From the NCBI GenBank assembly GCA_031548515.1, contig JAVBRB010000014.1:1-64000 (forward strand): a stretch of 64,000 nt of DNA. Reading direction: 5' to 3'. Made by a program: the position numbers and the translations under genes. The DNA comes from UBA940 sp031548515. GTDB taxonomy: Bacteria > Bacteroidota > Bacteroidia > Bacteroidales > Rikenellaceae. Under the pieces are notes generated by a model, which worked only from the letters and a program-made list of their open reading frames with translations, did no database searches and was not told where the DNA came from. Shown piece after piece: positions 40,829 to 49,025 of the stretch (the first letter of the stretch is position 1; every line of letters starts with the position of its first letter).

Positions 40829-42862
40829 CTACGCTTCGGCAATCAGGGTTGTACCCTCTGCTGTTTGTTTGGCAGCGGCCTCGGCTTCTCTATTGGTCTT
40901 TTTAAGGTCTTTCTTGCTTTTGCCGAAGATCTCTTCCATGTCTTCGGTGAATACCACCTCTTTTTCGAGCAGCCTTTCCGCAAGGCGCGTGATCCCCTCG
41001 CGGTTTTCCCCGATAACTTTGCGGCAGAGTTTTTCAGCCTCTGTCAGCAGGCTTTTTGCTTCCGAGTCTATTTCCTGGGCGGTTTTTTCGCTGAATGGCT
41101 TGGTGAAAGCCATATTGTCGTTACCGGAAGAATCGTAGTAGCTGATGTTGCCCAGCTTTTCGCTCATGCCGTAGTAGGTCACCATTGCATAGGCCATTTT
41201 CGTAGCGCGTTCGAGATCGCTCAGAGCGCCCGTTTCGGTCGTTCCGAAGAAAATCTCCTCCACCATGCGTCCGCCGAGCAGCGAAGCCATTTCGTGCATG
41301 AACTGTTCGCGCGAGGTGTTGTGGCGTTCGTCGGGCAGATACCACGACGCGCCGAGCGAACGTCCGCGCGGGATGATGGTCACTTTTATAAGGGGATGGG
41401 CGTACTCCAGCATCCAACTGACTACGGCGTGCCCGGCTTCATGGAACGCCGTCAGGCGTTTCTCTTCGGGCGTCATAACGAGGCTCCTGCGTTCCAGGCC
41501 TCCGACGATGCGGTCGATGGCGGCAAGGAAATCCTCCTTGTCGATAGCCGTTTTGTTGTTTCGTGCGGCGATCAGTGCGGCCTCGTTGCATACGTTGGCT
41601 ATGTCCGCACCCGAAAATCCGGGGGTTTGCCTTGCGAGGAAGCTGCGGTCCAGATCGGGAACCAGCTTAAGGTTCTTGAGGTGCACGTTGAAGATCTCTT
41701 CACGTTCTTTCAATTCTGGAAGGCCAACTTCGATCTGGCGGTCGAAACGTCCGGCACGCATCAGCGCCTTGTCGAGGATATCCGCGCGGTTTGTGGCCGC
41801 AAGGATGATGACGCCGGCGTTGGTACCGAAGCCGTCCATTTCGGTTAACAGCTGATTCAGTGTGTTTTCACGCTCGTCGTTACCTGAAAATCCGGCATTT
41901 TTGCCGCGTGCGCGCCCTATGGCGTCGATCTCGTCGATGAAAACTATGCACGGCGCTTTCTCCTTGGCCTGGCGGAAAAGGTCGCGGACACGCGATGCGC
42001 CGACACCGACGAACATCTCGACGAAATCGGACCCGCTTATGGAAAGGAACGGAACGTTGGCTTCACCTGCGACGGCTTTTGCCAACAGGGTCTTGCCAGT
42101 TCCCGGAGGACCTACGAGCAACGCGCCCTTTGGGATTTTACCCCCCAGGTCTTTGTATTTTTGAGGCTTCTTTAGAAAGTCCACTATCTCCATAATCTCG
42201 ACCTTGGCTTCTTCGAGTCCGGCCACGTCCTTGAACGTGATCTTTACCTGGGTGTCTTTGTCGAAAACCTGCGCCTTGGCTTTGCCGACATTGAAAACGG
42301 CATTGCCTCCGCCTCCGCCTCCTCCGCCCGACATGCTGCGCATCATGAATATCCATACGCCTATTATGAGTATCCACGGCAGGAAACCGATCAGAAAGGT
42401 ACTCCAGCCATTCTTTTCATTCTTATAGGAAAGGGGGATATCCTGCCCGTACTGCACTTTAGCCTGGTCCAGATCGGCGCGGAAAGTATCAACGGAACCT
42501 ATTACGAACTCGAACTGCACGCCCTGAGTCGGGATGCTTTTATATGCATCCTGTGTTTTATACTTCTCTATCGACTCTTTTCTCAGGTAAACCTGGGCGT
42601 TTTCGCGGTTGACGACTACTATTTTCTCGACATCGCCCTTGCTTATCATGGTTTCCACGGTGTCCCAGTTGGTGGTGACAGCGGTCTCGCGTCCACCGAA
42701 TAGCGACCAGGCCAAAAGAATAACCAGAATTATGACCCAACCCCACATGAAAGGGCTTCGCGGATTCATCATTTTTGATTGCTGCGGCTGCGGCGCCGGC
42801 CTATGGTTTTGTCCTCCCTGGTTCGATCCGCCGCCGGATTGGTGTTTATTATTGTTTTCCAT
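40829..42862 (-). CDS. ftsH: ATP-dependent zinc metalloprotease FtsH
   Basis: 677 residues from MENNNKHQSGGG; a frame to 42994 would run into rsfS. A Gly/Pro/Gln-rich N-terminus precedes TM1 (~35-52, FMWGWVIILVILLAWSLF). A periplasmic domain, TM2 (FLIGFLPWILIIGVWIFMM) and a poly-Gly stretch follow. The AAA module has Walker A GPPGTGKT, Walker B IVFIDEIDAIG and the second region of homology ATNRADILDKALMRAGRFD. The zinc site is HEAGH (~435). It degrades membrane and regulatory proteins. The mature enzyme forms a hexamer in the inner membrane. Confidence 0.98.
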   Translation of the reverse strand: MENNNKHQSGGGSNQGGQNHRPAPQPQQSKMMNPRSPFMWGWVIILVILLAWSLFGGRETAVTTNWDTVETMISKGDVEKIVVVNRENAQVYLRKESIEKYKTQDAYKSIPTQGVQFEFVIGSVDTFRADLDQAKVQYGQDIPLSYKNEKNGWSTFLIGFLPWILIIGVWIFMMRSMSGGGGGGGGNAVFNVGKAKAQVFDKDTQVKITFKDVAGLEEAKVEIMEIVDFLKKPQKYKDLGGKIPKGALLVGPPGTGKTLLAKAVAGEANVPFLSISGSDFVEMFVGVGASRVRDLFRQAKEKAPCIVFIDEIDAIGRARGKNAGFSGNDERENTLNQLLTEMDGFGTNAGVIILAATNRADILDKALMRAGRFDRQIEVGLPELKEREEIFNVHLKNLKLVPDLDRSFLARQTPGFSGADIANVCNEAALIAARNNKTAIDKEDFLAAIDRIVGGLERRSLVMTPEEKRLTAFHEAGHAVVSWMLEYAHPLIKVTIIPRGRSLGASWYLPDERHNTSREQFMHEMASLLGGRMVEEIFFGTTETGALSDLERATKMAYAMVTYYGMSEKLGNISYYDSSGNDNMAFTKPFSEKTAQEIDSEAKSLLTEAEKLCRKVIGENREGITRLAERLLEKEVVFTEDMEEIFGKSKKDLKKTNREAEAAAKQTAEGTTLIAEA

Positions 42863-42893
42863 CGATTTTTTGCCTTTCTTTGAATTACCGCAT

Positions 42894-43247
42894 TTACTTG
42901 TCCTCATCTTCGTACCGCGTAGCCGGAGCGTCGGCCCACAACTCTTCCAACTTGTAGAAACCGCGCATTTCGGTCTGGAATATATGCACGACAATATCCA
43001 CGTAGTCCATCGCTATCCACAGCGCGTTGGCCGCACCGTCGATCCTCCACACCCGCGTCTTGAGTTCTTTCTCGGTTTTTTCCTCGATTCCGGCCGCTAT
43101 GGCCCCGACCTGCGTGGTGGAGTCTGCGTTGCAGATTACGAAATACGAGCATATCGCTCCGCTCGTTCCGGTCATATCGAGAGATACTATGTTCTTTCCT
43201 TTTTTGTCTTTTATCGCTTCGACTATAGTTTCGAGCAGTTTATCCAT
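42894..43247 (-). CDS. rsfS: Ribosome silencing factor
   Basis: 117 residues of the RsfS/Iojap family: KKGKNIVSLDMTGTSGAICS, YFVICNADSTTQVGAIAAGI and NALWIAMDYVDIVVHIFQTE with the conserved DYxDxVVHIF signature. It binds ribosomal protein L14 and blocks subunit joining in stationary phase. It lies 31 bp upstream of ftsH and starts the rsfS-ftsH-cdsA-psd block. Confidence 0.96.
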   Translation of the reverse strand: MDKLLETIVEAIKDKKGKNIVSLDMTGTSGAICSYFVICNADSTTQVGAIAAGIEEKTEKELKTRVWRIDGAANALWIAMDYVDIVVHIFQTEMRGFYKLEELWADAPATRYEDEDK

Positions 43248-43378
43248 ATATCGTCTGTTGATTCTTTTCTATGCAAATTTTACCATGTTACAAAGGTACG
43301 AAATAACTTGGAACCATCGCAAAAATTCAGGCAATTCCTATGCCGGAACTGCGTAAACATCTTTTTCATGACAAGGTG

Positions 43379-44275
43379 TCAGGCTCGCACCGCCATACAG
43401 TCTATAACCGAATCGCGCAAGGCGGAAATGATGGAGTGTTTGACATATGTACGGCGTACGGCCAGGGCTATCTTCCTCGACACCGCCCCTTTTGCAAGCG
43501 GTTTCAACTGGCTGATCCTCTCTTCCTGAATGAATTCTGCCGCCATTTCGGGGATCACCGTCATGGAGTTGGTGCAGTCCACCATGCGCATCAGCGTATC
43601 CAGCGACCCGCATTCGAAGTTATACCGGTTATGTCCGCCGGTTCTTCCCTGGCACAGTTCAAGTATCTGGTCGCGCAGGCAATGCCCCTGCGACAGCAGG
43701 ATAAGGTGCTTCGGGTCGATGTCCTCGACGCGTATATTCGAACGTTCGTATAAATCATTGGACGGCGAAACGTAGACGTGGAAACGGTCGCTGAAAAGTT
43801 CGAATTCCATTATGCCGTCGGGAGTGGTTCCTCCGGCGAGCAGGGCGGCATCGAGCGAGTCCTTTTCCAGCGCCTTGCAGATTTGCATGGTCTCTGTTTC
43901 CCGGACCTCGAGTTCGACCTTCGGGTATTTGTTTATGAATCCGGGAATGAATTTGTGCAGCAGGTAGGGCGCTATCGTGGGTATCACTCCCAGGCGGAGC
44001 GTTCCCGATATCTCGCCTTTAAGTTCGTTTACCGATTCCTTGACGTAATTGTAAGCCTTGATGGCTTCGCGAGCGTTTCTGATGACCACTTCGCCTGCTT
44101 CGGTCGGGATGACTGGTTTCTTCGTGCGGTCCAACAGTATGACCCCGAGTTCCTCCTCGAGGTTTTTGATCTGCATGCTGAGCGACGGTTGGGTCACGAA
44201 ACACTGCTCGGCCGCGAGCGAGAAACTTCCGCAGTTGGCCACCGCAAGAAGGTATTCGAGTTGTACGATTGTCAT
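43379..44275 (-). CDS. oxyR: OxyR-type LysR regulator
   Basis: 298 residues. The N-terminal winged HTH is LEYLLAVANCGSFSLAAEQC then VTQPSLSMQIKNLEEELG. The effector domain contains GHCLRDQILELC with the two peroxide-sensing Cys nine residues apart, exactly the E. coli OxyR C199/C208 arrangement, which distinguishes it from generic LysR proteins. It senses H2O2 by disulfide formation and activates catalase and peroxiredoxin genes. No target gene is adjacent. It stands alone between rsfS and rarA. Confidence 0.93.
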   Translation of the reverse strand: MTIVQLEYLLAVANCGSFSLAAEQCFVTQPSLSMQIKNLEEELGVILLDRTKKPVIPTEAGEVVIRNAREAIKAYNYVKESVNELKGEISGTLRLGVIPTIAPYLLHKFIPGFINKYPKVELEVRETETMQICKALEKDSLDAALLAGGTTPDGIMEFELFSDRFHVYVSPSNDLYERSNIRVEDIDPKHLILLSQGHCLRDQILELCQGRTGGHNRYNFECGSLDTLMRMVDCTNSMTVIPEMAAEFIQEERISQLKPLAKGAVSRKIALAVRRTYVKHSIISALRDSVIDCMAVRA

Positions 44276-44354
44276 TTCCTCAACTTTGTACGGTTAGTTA
44301 TTATATGCAAAAATATAAATAATATTTATACAACATGCAGGTGCTATAAATAAG

Positions 44355-45629
44355 TCAATATTTGCCTTTCCAGAGTTTTTCGATGCGCTCGGCGTATTTC
44401 TGTTCGGCGGCGTTCTGCACGTTGGGTTCGTAGAACTTAGTCCCTTCGAGTCCCGCGGGCAGGAATTCGAGGTCAGTGAAGCCCCCTTCGTAATCGTGCG
44501 CGTATTTGTAGCCCTTGTGGTAGTCGAGGTCCTTCATCAACTTGGTGGGGGCGTTGCGGATATGGAGCGGCACGGCGCGGTTGGTGGTGTCGTGGTTCAC
44601 GAAGCCAATAGCCCGGTCTATGGCCATGTAAGCCGAGTTGCTTTTGGGCGAATTGGCGAGGTAAAGCGTCGCTTCGGCGAGGGGTATTCGCGCCTCGGGC
44701 ATGCCGATCTTGTGGACGATGTCGAAACAGGCGTTTGCCATCAGCAGGGCGTTGGGATTGGCCAGGCCGATGTCCTCGGCCGCGAGTATAGCCAGCCTGC
44801 GGGCGATGAATCGCGGCTCTTCGCCTCCTGCCAGCATCCGCGCGAGGTAATATATGGCGGCGTTGGGGTCGCTTCCGCGGACGCTTTTGATGAACGCCGA
44901 AATTACATCGTAGTGCTGTTCGCCGTTCTTGTCGTAGAGGGCGATATTCTGCTGGAGGGCGTCGGTGACGTTCTTGTCCGAAATCACGAGTTTGCCGTCG
45001 GTCGACGCCGCTATGATGTCGAGAATGTTGAGCAGTTTTCGGGCGTCGCCCCCCGAAAAGCGGAAGAGCGCCTCGGTCTCGACCACCTCCACTCCGCGCT
45101 CTTTCAGTTCTGAGTCCGTCGTGATGGCCCGGTCCAGCAGCGTCTGCAGCTCCGCGTCGTTCATCGGGTTCAGGACATAGACCTGGCAGCGCGACAAGAG
45201 CGGCGAAATGACCTCGAATGACGGATTTTCGGTGGTCGCGCCTATGAGTGTGATGGTACCCTGCTCGACTGCGCCGAGAAGCGAATCCTGCTGGCTCTTG
45301 TTGAATCGATGGATTTCGTCGATGAACAGGAACGGCGAGGGGGTATTGAAGAACTGCTGCTTGCGGGCGCTGTCGATCGCCTCGCGTACGTCCTTCACGC
45401 CCGAAGTTACGGCCGAAAGCGTATAGAACGGCCTTTTAAGGGTGTTCGCGACAAGGCGGGCGAGGGTGGTCTTACCGACCCCCGGGGGACCCCACAATAT
45501 GAACGACGGCACGTTGCCCGTTTCCATGAAACGGCGGAACACCCCGTCCTTCCCGACGAGGTGCGATTGTCCTATGTAATCTTCGAGCGTCTGCGGCCTT
45601 AAACGCTCGGCCAGTGGTCTGTTGCTCAT
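44355..45629 (-). CDS. rarA: Replication-associated recombination protein A (MgsA/RarA)
   Basis: A 424-residue AAA+ clamp-loader-like ATPase: MSNRPLAERLRPQTLEDYIG, Walker A FILWGPPGVGKTTLARLVAN, Walker B FLFIDEIHRFNKSQQDSLLG, sensor TLIGATTENPSFEV, and C-terminal tetramerisation helices (IPLAEATLYLANSPKSNSAY, KGYKYAHDYEGGF). It acts at stalled replication forks with SSB. Normal length, single gene. Confidence 0.97.
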   Translation of the reverse strand: MSNRPLAERLRPQTLEDYIGQSHLVGKDGVFRRFMETGNVPSFILWGPPGVGKTTLARLVANTLKRPFYTLSAVTSGVKDVREAIDSARKQQFFNTPSPFLFIDEIHRFNKSQQDSLLGAVEQGTITLIGATTENPSFEVISPLLSRCQVYVLNPMNDAELQTLLDRAITTDSELKERGVEVVETEALFRFSGGDARKLLNILDIIAASTDGKLVISDKNVTDALQQNIALYDKNGEQHYDVISAFIKSVRGSDPNAAIYYLARMLAGGEEPRFIARRLAILAAEDIGLANPNALLMANACFDIVHKIGMPEARIPLAEATLYLANSPKSNSAYMAIDRAIGFVNHDTTNRAVPLHIRNAPTKLMKDLDYHKGYKYAHDYEGGFTDLEFLPAGLEGTKFYEPNVQNAAEQKYAERIEKLWKGKY

Positions 45630-45667
45630 TTGCAGCTATTTCATGCTGTGCTAAAGATAATAAAAAA

Positions 45668-45970
45668 TTACGATCGTTTGGGATTCCGGGGGAACCAACC
45701 TTTTTCGACGCGCTTTTTCTGGTCGAAGATTTCGGTTATTCCCCACAATGCCGAAAAACCAGTCACACCCAACAGCGCCGAAACGATGATATTCTCCACG
45801 AGCAGCGCCCCGGCGATTGACGCGAGTCCCACACACAGGAACAGCCACCAGCAGCGGGTCCCCAGGTAGTATTCGCCCTTGATGACTAGCGGATGGAAAA
45901 GTCCGATTATCAGGAAAGTGCCGAAGCCTATGATTATGCCGGCAAGGTTGTGTGACGTGATGAGTTCCAT
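45668..45970 (-). CDS. DUF4491 small membrane protein
   Basis: 100 residues, three TMs: NLAGIIIGFGTFLIIGLFHP, WWLFLCVGLASIAGALLVEN and a third around IIVSALLGVTGFSALWGI, then a soluble tail FDQKKRVEKGWFPRNPKR. The pattern FHPLVIKGEYYLGTRCWWLF and GCC-free WGITEIFDQK is the DUF4491 signature found across Bacteroidales and Firmicutes. Function unknown. A minus-strand TATCTTTG (45998-45991) 21 bp upstream is a likely -7 box. Confidence 0.88.
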   Translation of the reverse strand: MELITSHNLAGIIIGFGTFLIIGLFHPLVIKGEYYLGTRCWWLFLCVGLASIAGALLVENIIVSALLGVTGFSALWGITEIFDQKKRVEKGWFPRNPKRS

Positions 45971-46009
45971 TGCAAAAATATTATAAAAAACAAAGATAGT
46001 GAAAAGAAA

Positions 46010-46034
46010 ACGCCCTGCATGATACGCAGGGCGT
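46010..46034 (-). terminator. Terminator after trpB2
   Basis: ACGCCCTGC / GCAGGGCGT 9-bp perfect stem with a 7-nt loop. On the minus strand it is followed by TTTTCTTTTC. It begins 26 bp past the trpB2 stop. Confidence 0.85.
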
Positions 46035-46059
46035 CTTCTTTGAAAATTACCGAATTTTA

Positions 46060-47421
46060 TCAGATTATCTTTTCCAGCGTCTTCACGGTTTTGGCGATCT
46101 CCTCGTCCGACAGGTCATAATTCTTCAGTTGCCCGCTCAGGTACTGCTCGTAGGCATAAAGGTCTACCATGCCGTGCCCCGAAAGGTTGAATACGATGGT
46201 GCGCGCCTCGCCCGCTTCTTTGGCCTTCTGCGCTTCGTCGATGGCGGCGCAAATGGCGTGGGTCGATTCGGGCGCGGGGATTATACCCTCGGTCTTGGCG
46301 AACAGCACGCCCGCCGCCAGTGACTCCACCTGGTGTATGTCCACCGCTTCGAACAGGCCGTCTTTCAGCAGTTGGCTTGCGACCGTACCTGCGCCGTGGT
46401 AGCGAAGTCCGCCCGCATGGATATCCGCCGGATGGAAATCGTGGCCCAGAGTGAACATAGGCAGCAGGGGAGTGAACCCTGCGATGTCGCCGAAGTCGTA
46501 CTGAAACTCGCCTCGCGTCAGTTTCGGACAGCTTGCAGGTTCGACGGCTATAAGGCGGGTTTTGCGGCCTTTCGTGAGGTTCTCGCGCAGGAACGGGAAG
46601 GCGATCCCGCCGAAGTTGCTTCCGCCGCCGAAACATCCGATCACCGCGTCGGGATAGTCGCCCGCCATTTCGAGTTGGCGCAGGGCCTCTTCGCCGATGA
46701 TGGTCTGGTGCAGGATGACGTGGTTCAGCACGCTGCCCAGGCAGTAGCGCGCGTCGGGATTTTTCATCACCATCTCGACTGCCTCCGAGATCGCCGTGCC
46801 GAGAGAGCCTCCGTCGTCCGGATTCTGCGCGAGGATCGCACGTCCGGCCTCCGTCGTATCGCTGGGCGAGGGGAATACATCGGCGCCCCATGTGTTCATC
46901 ATCAGTTTGCGGTATGGTTTCTGCTCGTAGCTCACCTTCACCATGTAGACGCGGAGGTCGAGGCCGAACATCGCGGCGGCCATGGCCATGGCCGATCCCC
47001 ACTGCCCGCCGCCTGTTTCGGTGGTCATGCGCTTCAGGCCCTGCTGAGCCGCATAGTAGGCCTGCGGGACGGCGCTGTTTGGTTTGTGCGACCCTGCCGG
47101 GGATACGCTTTCGTTCTTGAAATATATCTTGGCCGGGGTGTCGAGCGCCTTTTCGAGCTGGTAAGCCCTTACGAGGGGAGTGCAGCGCCAGATCTTATAA
47201 AGGTCCTGTACCCGGTCGGGTATGTCGATGTAGCGCTCGGTGGAGAGTTCTTGCTCCACCAGTTCGTCCACAAAAATTTGCTTGAGCATCTCTTTGGTTA
47301 CAGGCTCTTTTGTAGCCGGATGGAGGAGCGGCAGCGGCCTGGTGGGCATGTCGGCCACCACGTTATACCATTGCTTTGGCATTTCGCTGTCCGGCAAAAT
47401 GATTTTTTTCGTAGCACTCAT
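46060..47421 (-). CDS. trpB2: TrpB2-type tryptophan synthase beta chain
   Basis: 453 residues, longer than TrpB1 (~400), with the TrpB2 N-terminal extension (LPDSEMPKQWYNVVADMPTR). The PLP lysine is in SPAGSHKPNSAVPQAYYA. TTETGGGQWGSAMAMAAAMF follows with catalytic Glu, then the phosphate-binding loop GCFGGGSNFGGIAFPFL. It condenses indole and serine to Trp and often acts without TrpA. The start at 47421 follows a leader with a WWW-coding peptide and attenuator hairpin, so expression is probably tuned to charged tRNA-Trp. The frame extends to 47541, but that part is the leader RNA. Confidence 0.95.
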   Translation of the reverse strand: MSATKKIILPDSEMPKQWYNVVADMPTRPLPLLHPATKEPVTKEMLKQIFVDELVEQELSTERYIDIPDRVQDLYKIWRCTPLVRAYQLEKALDTPAKIYFKNESVSPAGSHKPNSAVPQAYYAAQQGLKRMTTETGGGQWGSAMAMAAAMFGLDLRVYMVKVSYEQKPYRKLMMNTWGADVFPSPSDTTEAGRAILAQNPDDGGSLGTAISEAVEMVMKNPDARYCLGSVLNHVILHQTIIGEEALRQLEMAGDYPDAVIGCFGGGSNFGGIAFPFLRENLTKGRKTRLIAVEPASCPKLTRGEFQYDFGDIAGFTPLLPMFTLGHDFHPADIHAGGLRYHGAGTVASQLLKDGLFEAVDIHQVESLAAGVLFAKTEGIIPAPESTHAICAAIDEAQKAKEAGEARTIVFNLSGHGMVDLYAYEQYLSGQLKNYDLSDEEIAKTVKTLEKII

Positions 47422-47480
47422 AATCGTAAAGTCGTTAAGTGGAAAATTTATAATGTTATGTTTTCTCGTCTGAAATCGAA

Positions 47481-47510
47481 AAGCCCGCTGTTCTGGTAAA
47501 CAACGGGCTT
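47481..47510 (-). terminator. Attenuator hairpin of trpB2
   Basis: Minus strand AAGCCCGTTGTT-TACCAG-AACAGCGGGCTT, a 12-bp stem with one GU pair, then TTTTCGATTT. It lies 59 bp upstream of the trpB2 start and 31 bp after the leader-peptide stop. Its 5' arm (47505-47496) can alternatively pair with the end of the leader ORF (47552-47543) over 10 bp, GTAAACAATG with CGTTGTTTAC, forming an antiterminator. Confidence 0.85.
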
Positions 47511-47541
47511 CCTGGGTATTATGCACAAACCGGCAGAACAA

Positions 47542-47604
47542 TCATTGTTTACTCGTCGTCAATGTTTGCCACCACCAGTTCTGTATGTTCTCGTTCCGTT
47601 TCAT
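47542..47604 (-). CDS. trpL: Trp leader peptide of trpB2
   Basis: A 20-codon ORF, MKRNENIQNWWWQTLTTSKQ, with three consecutive TGG codons (47577-47569). It begins ~37 bp downstream of a consensus promoter and ends 31 bp before the attenuator hairpin. Its last codons and stop overlap the antiterminator segment. A ribosome stalled at the Trp codons would leave that segment free, while one reaching the stop would cover it and allow termination. This is the classical arrangement of amino-acid attenuation. The ORF is a regulatory peptide without other function. Confidence 0.88.
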   Translation of the reverse strand: MKRNENIQNWWWQTLTTSKQ

Positions 47605-47640
47605 GCTTTTTTGCGCCGTCTTTATAAAGAGGCGACTCCA

Positions 47641-47671
47641 CAAATGTAGAAATAGTTTGTTAAATTCCAAA
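47641..47671 (-). promoter_or_regulatory. Promoter of the trpL-trpB2 transcript
   Basis: Minus strand TTTG (47671-47668), 19-bp spacer, TACATTTG (47648-47641). It matches the Bacteroidota -33/-7 consensus fully. Transcription would start near 47635. Confidence 0.82.
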
Positions 47672-47776
47672 GCTTTTTTGTGAAATTTTTAATAACCGGC
47701 CTCAGGACACTATCAATAGGGGTATTCTGAAGCAAAAATCATTCTTATGAAATGTGCAAATTAGACGGAATCTTAT

Positions 47777-47784
47777 TACATTTG
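47777..47784 (+). promoter_or_regulatory. -7 box of the metallophosphoesterase gene
   Basis: TACATTTG 23 bp before the ATG at 47808. The -33 position (TGTG near 47753) is only a partial match. The in-frame GTG at 47754 lies upstream of this box and is therefore not the start. Confidence 0.45.
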
Positions 47785-47807
47785 TGCTTCGAAACCGAAA
47801 CTTGCGA

Positions 47808-49025
47808 ATGAAATGGATCGTATTCATACTGTTTTTTGCGGCCCTGCTGTCTGATATCTATATCTACCGCAGTGTGATATGCAACTGTTTCAAGCGTCTT
47901 CCTGCTAGAATTGCGTATATAATCTTTGCCGTCCTTACCGACGGAGCGGCGCTCACCGTCTTCATCATTTATGGTGCCGCCGCCGGGCAGGGGCCGACCG
48001 CCGTCATGACTGTCATGTGGATGGTCTGGATATTCTTTGTCACAGCTCTCCCTAAGTTGCTTTTTGCCGCAGGCGGATTCCTCGATTGTGTCTCTTCGTT
48101 GGTCATCCGCAAGCGTGTCCTGGTCTTTCGTACTGTTGCGGTATGCCTTTCCGCAGTTGCCGTGGTAATGATGATATACGGCGCGACGGCAGGGCGCACT
48201 GGAATAAAGGTAAACGAAGTCGAAATATGCTCGGCCCTCGTTCCGGAAGGATTCGACGGCTACCGCATCGTCCAGTTCTCAGACCTGCACATAGGCACTA
48301 TGCCCAATGCTGCGAAACGTGTGGCCCGAATTGCTGAAAAGATCGCCGGACTGGAGCCGGATATGGTTGTCAACACAGGCGACCTGGTAAATATCAGCCA
48401 TGCCGACCTTGCGCCGGAAATCATGTCCGGACTGTCGCGGATCGGGGCGCGGGACGGAGTCTGGTCGGTGTGGGGAAACCACGACCTGGGTTTCTATATC
48501 CAAGACACGGTTTCCATGCCTCTGAGTGAAAACATATCGATACTCTCGGGTAAAGTCCGTGATCTGGGCTGGAGGACACTGACCAATGAATCTTCCTATA
48601 TACGACGCCGGGGGGACTCTATACTGCTTTCGGGTATAAACTATCCGAAGGACGGTAATCTCAACGGTCATAATTCGACGTTGAGCGGTGCGGACATCGG
48701 TAAGACATTTGCCGGATTTTCACCTGAGGTATTCAGTATCGTACTGTCGCACGCCCCGCAGGTATGGCGCGAGATCACTGCGGCGGGCTTCGGCGACCTG
48801 ACTCTGTCGGGGCACGTGCATGCGATGCAGATAAAACTAGGCCCTGGCAGGCGTAAGTGGTCGCCGGCCAAATACATTTATAGTGAGTGGAGTGGCCGTT
48901 ATATTGAAAATAAAGCAAAGAAATATACCTTGTACATTAATGATGGCATAGGATGTGTGGGGTATCCTATGCGTATAGGCGCACCCCCGGAGTTAACTCT
49001 ATTTAAACTGAAGCGATGCGAATAA
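47808..49025 (+). CDS. Membrane-anchored metallophosphoesterase
   Basis: 405 residues from MKWIVFILFFAALLS. About four N-terminal TMs span residues 1-135. A calcineurin-like phosphodiesterase domain follows with all metal motifs: VQFSDLHIGTM, NTGDLVNISH, VWGNHDLGF, VLSHAPQVW and LSGHVHAMQIK. The layout matches YkuE/YaeI-like enzymes, some of which hydrolyse UDP-2,3-diacylglucosamine; the substrate here is not certain. The stop overlaps the next gene by 10 bp. Confidence 0.9.
   Translation: MKWIVFILFFAALLSDIYIYRSVICNCFKRLPARIAYIIFAVLTDGAALTVFIIYGAAAGQGPTAVMTVMWMVWIFFVTALPKLLFAAGGFLDCVSSLVIRKRVLVFRTVAVCLSAVAVVMMIYGATAGRTGIKVNEVEICSALVPEGFDGYRIVQFSDLHIGTMPNAAKRVARIAEKIAGLEPDMVVNTGDLVNISHADLAPEIMSGLSRIGARDGVWSVWGNHDLGFYIQDTVSMPLSENISILSGKVRDLGWRTLTNESSYIRRRGDSILLSGINYPKDGNLNGHNSTLSGADIGKTFAGFSPEVFSIVLSHAPQVWREITAAGFGDLTLSGHVHAMQIKLGPGRRKWSPAKYIYSEWSGRYIENKAKKYTLYINDGIGCVGYPMRIGAPPELTLFKLKRCE

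Noticed and set aside
40865..41848. 327-codon plus-strand ORF over ftsH
   Set aside because: Antisense to FtsH; no start context or recognisable domain.
46115..47499. Two long alternative-frame ORFs over trpB2
   Set aside because: Both overlap the clear TrpB2 coding sequence and show repetitive Arg/Gly composition without domains.
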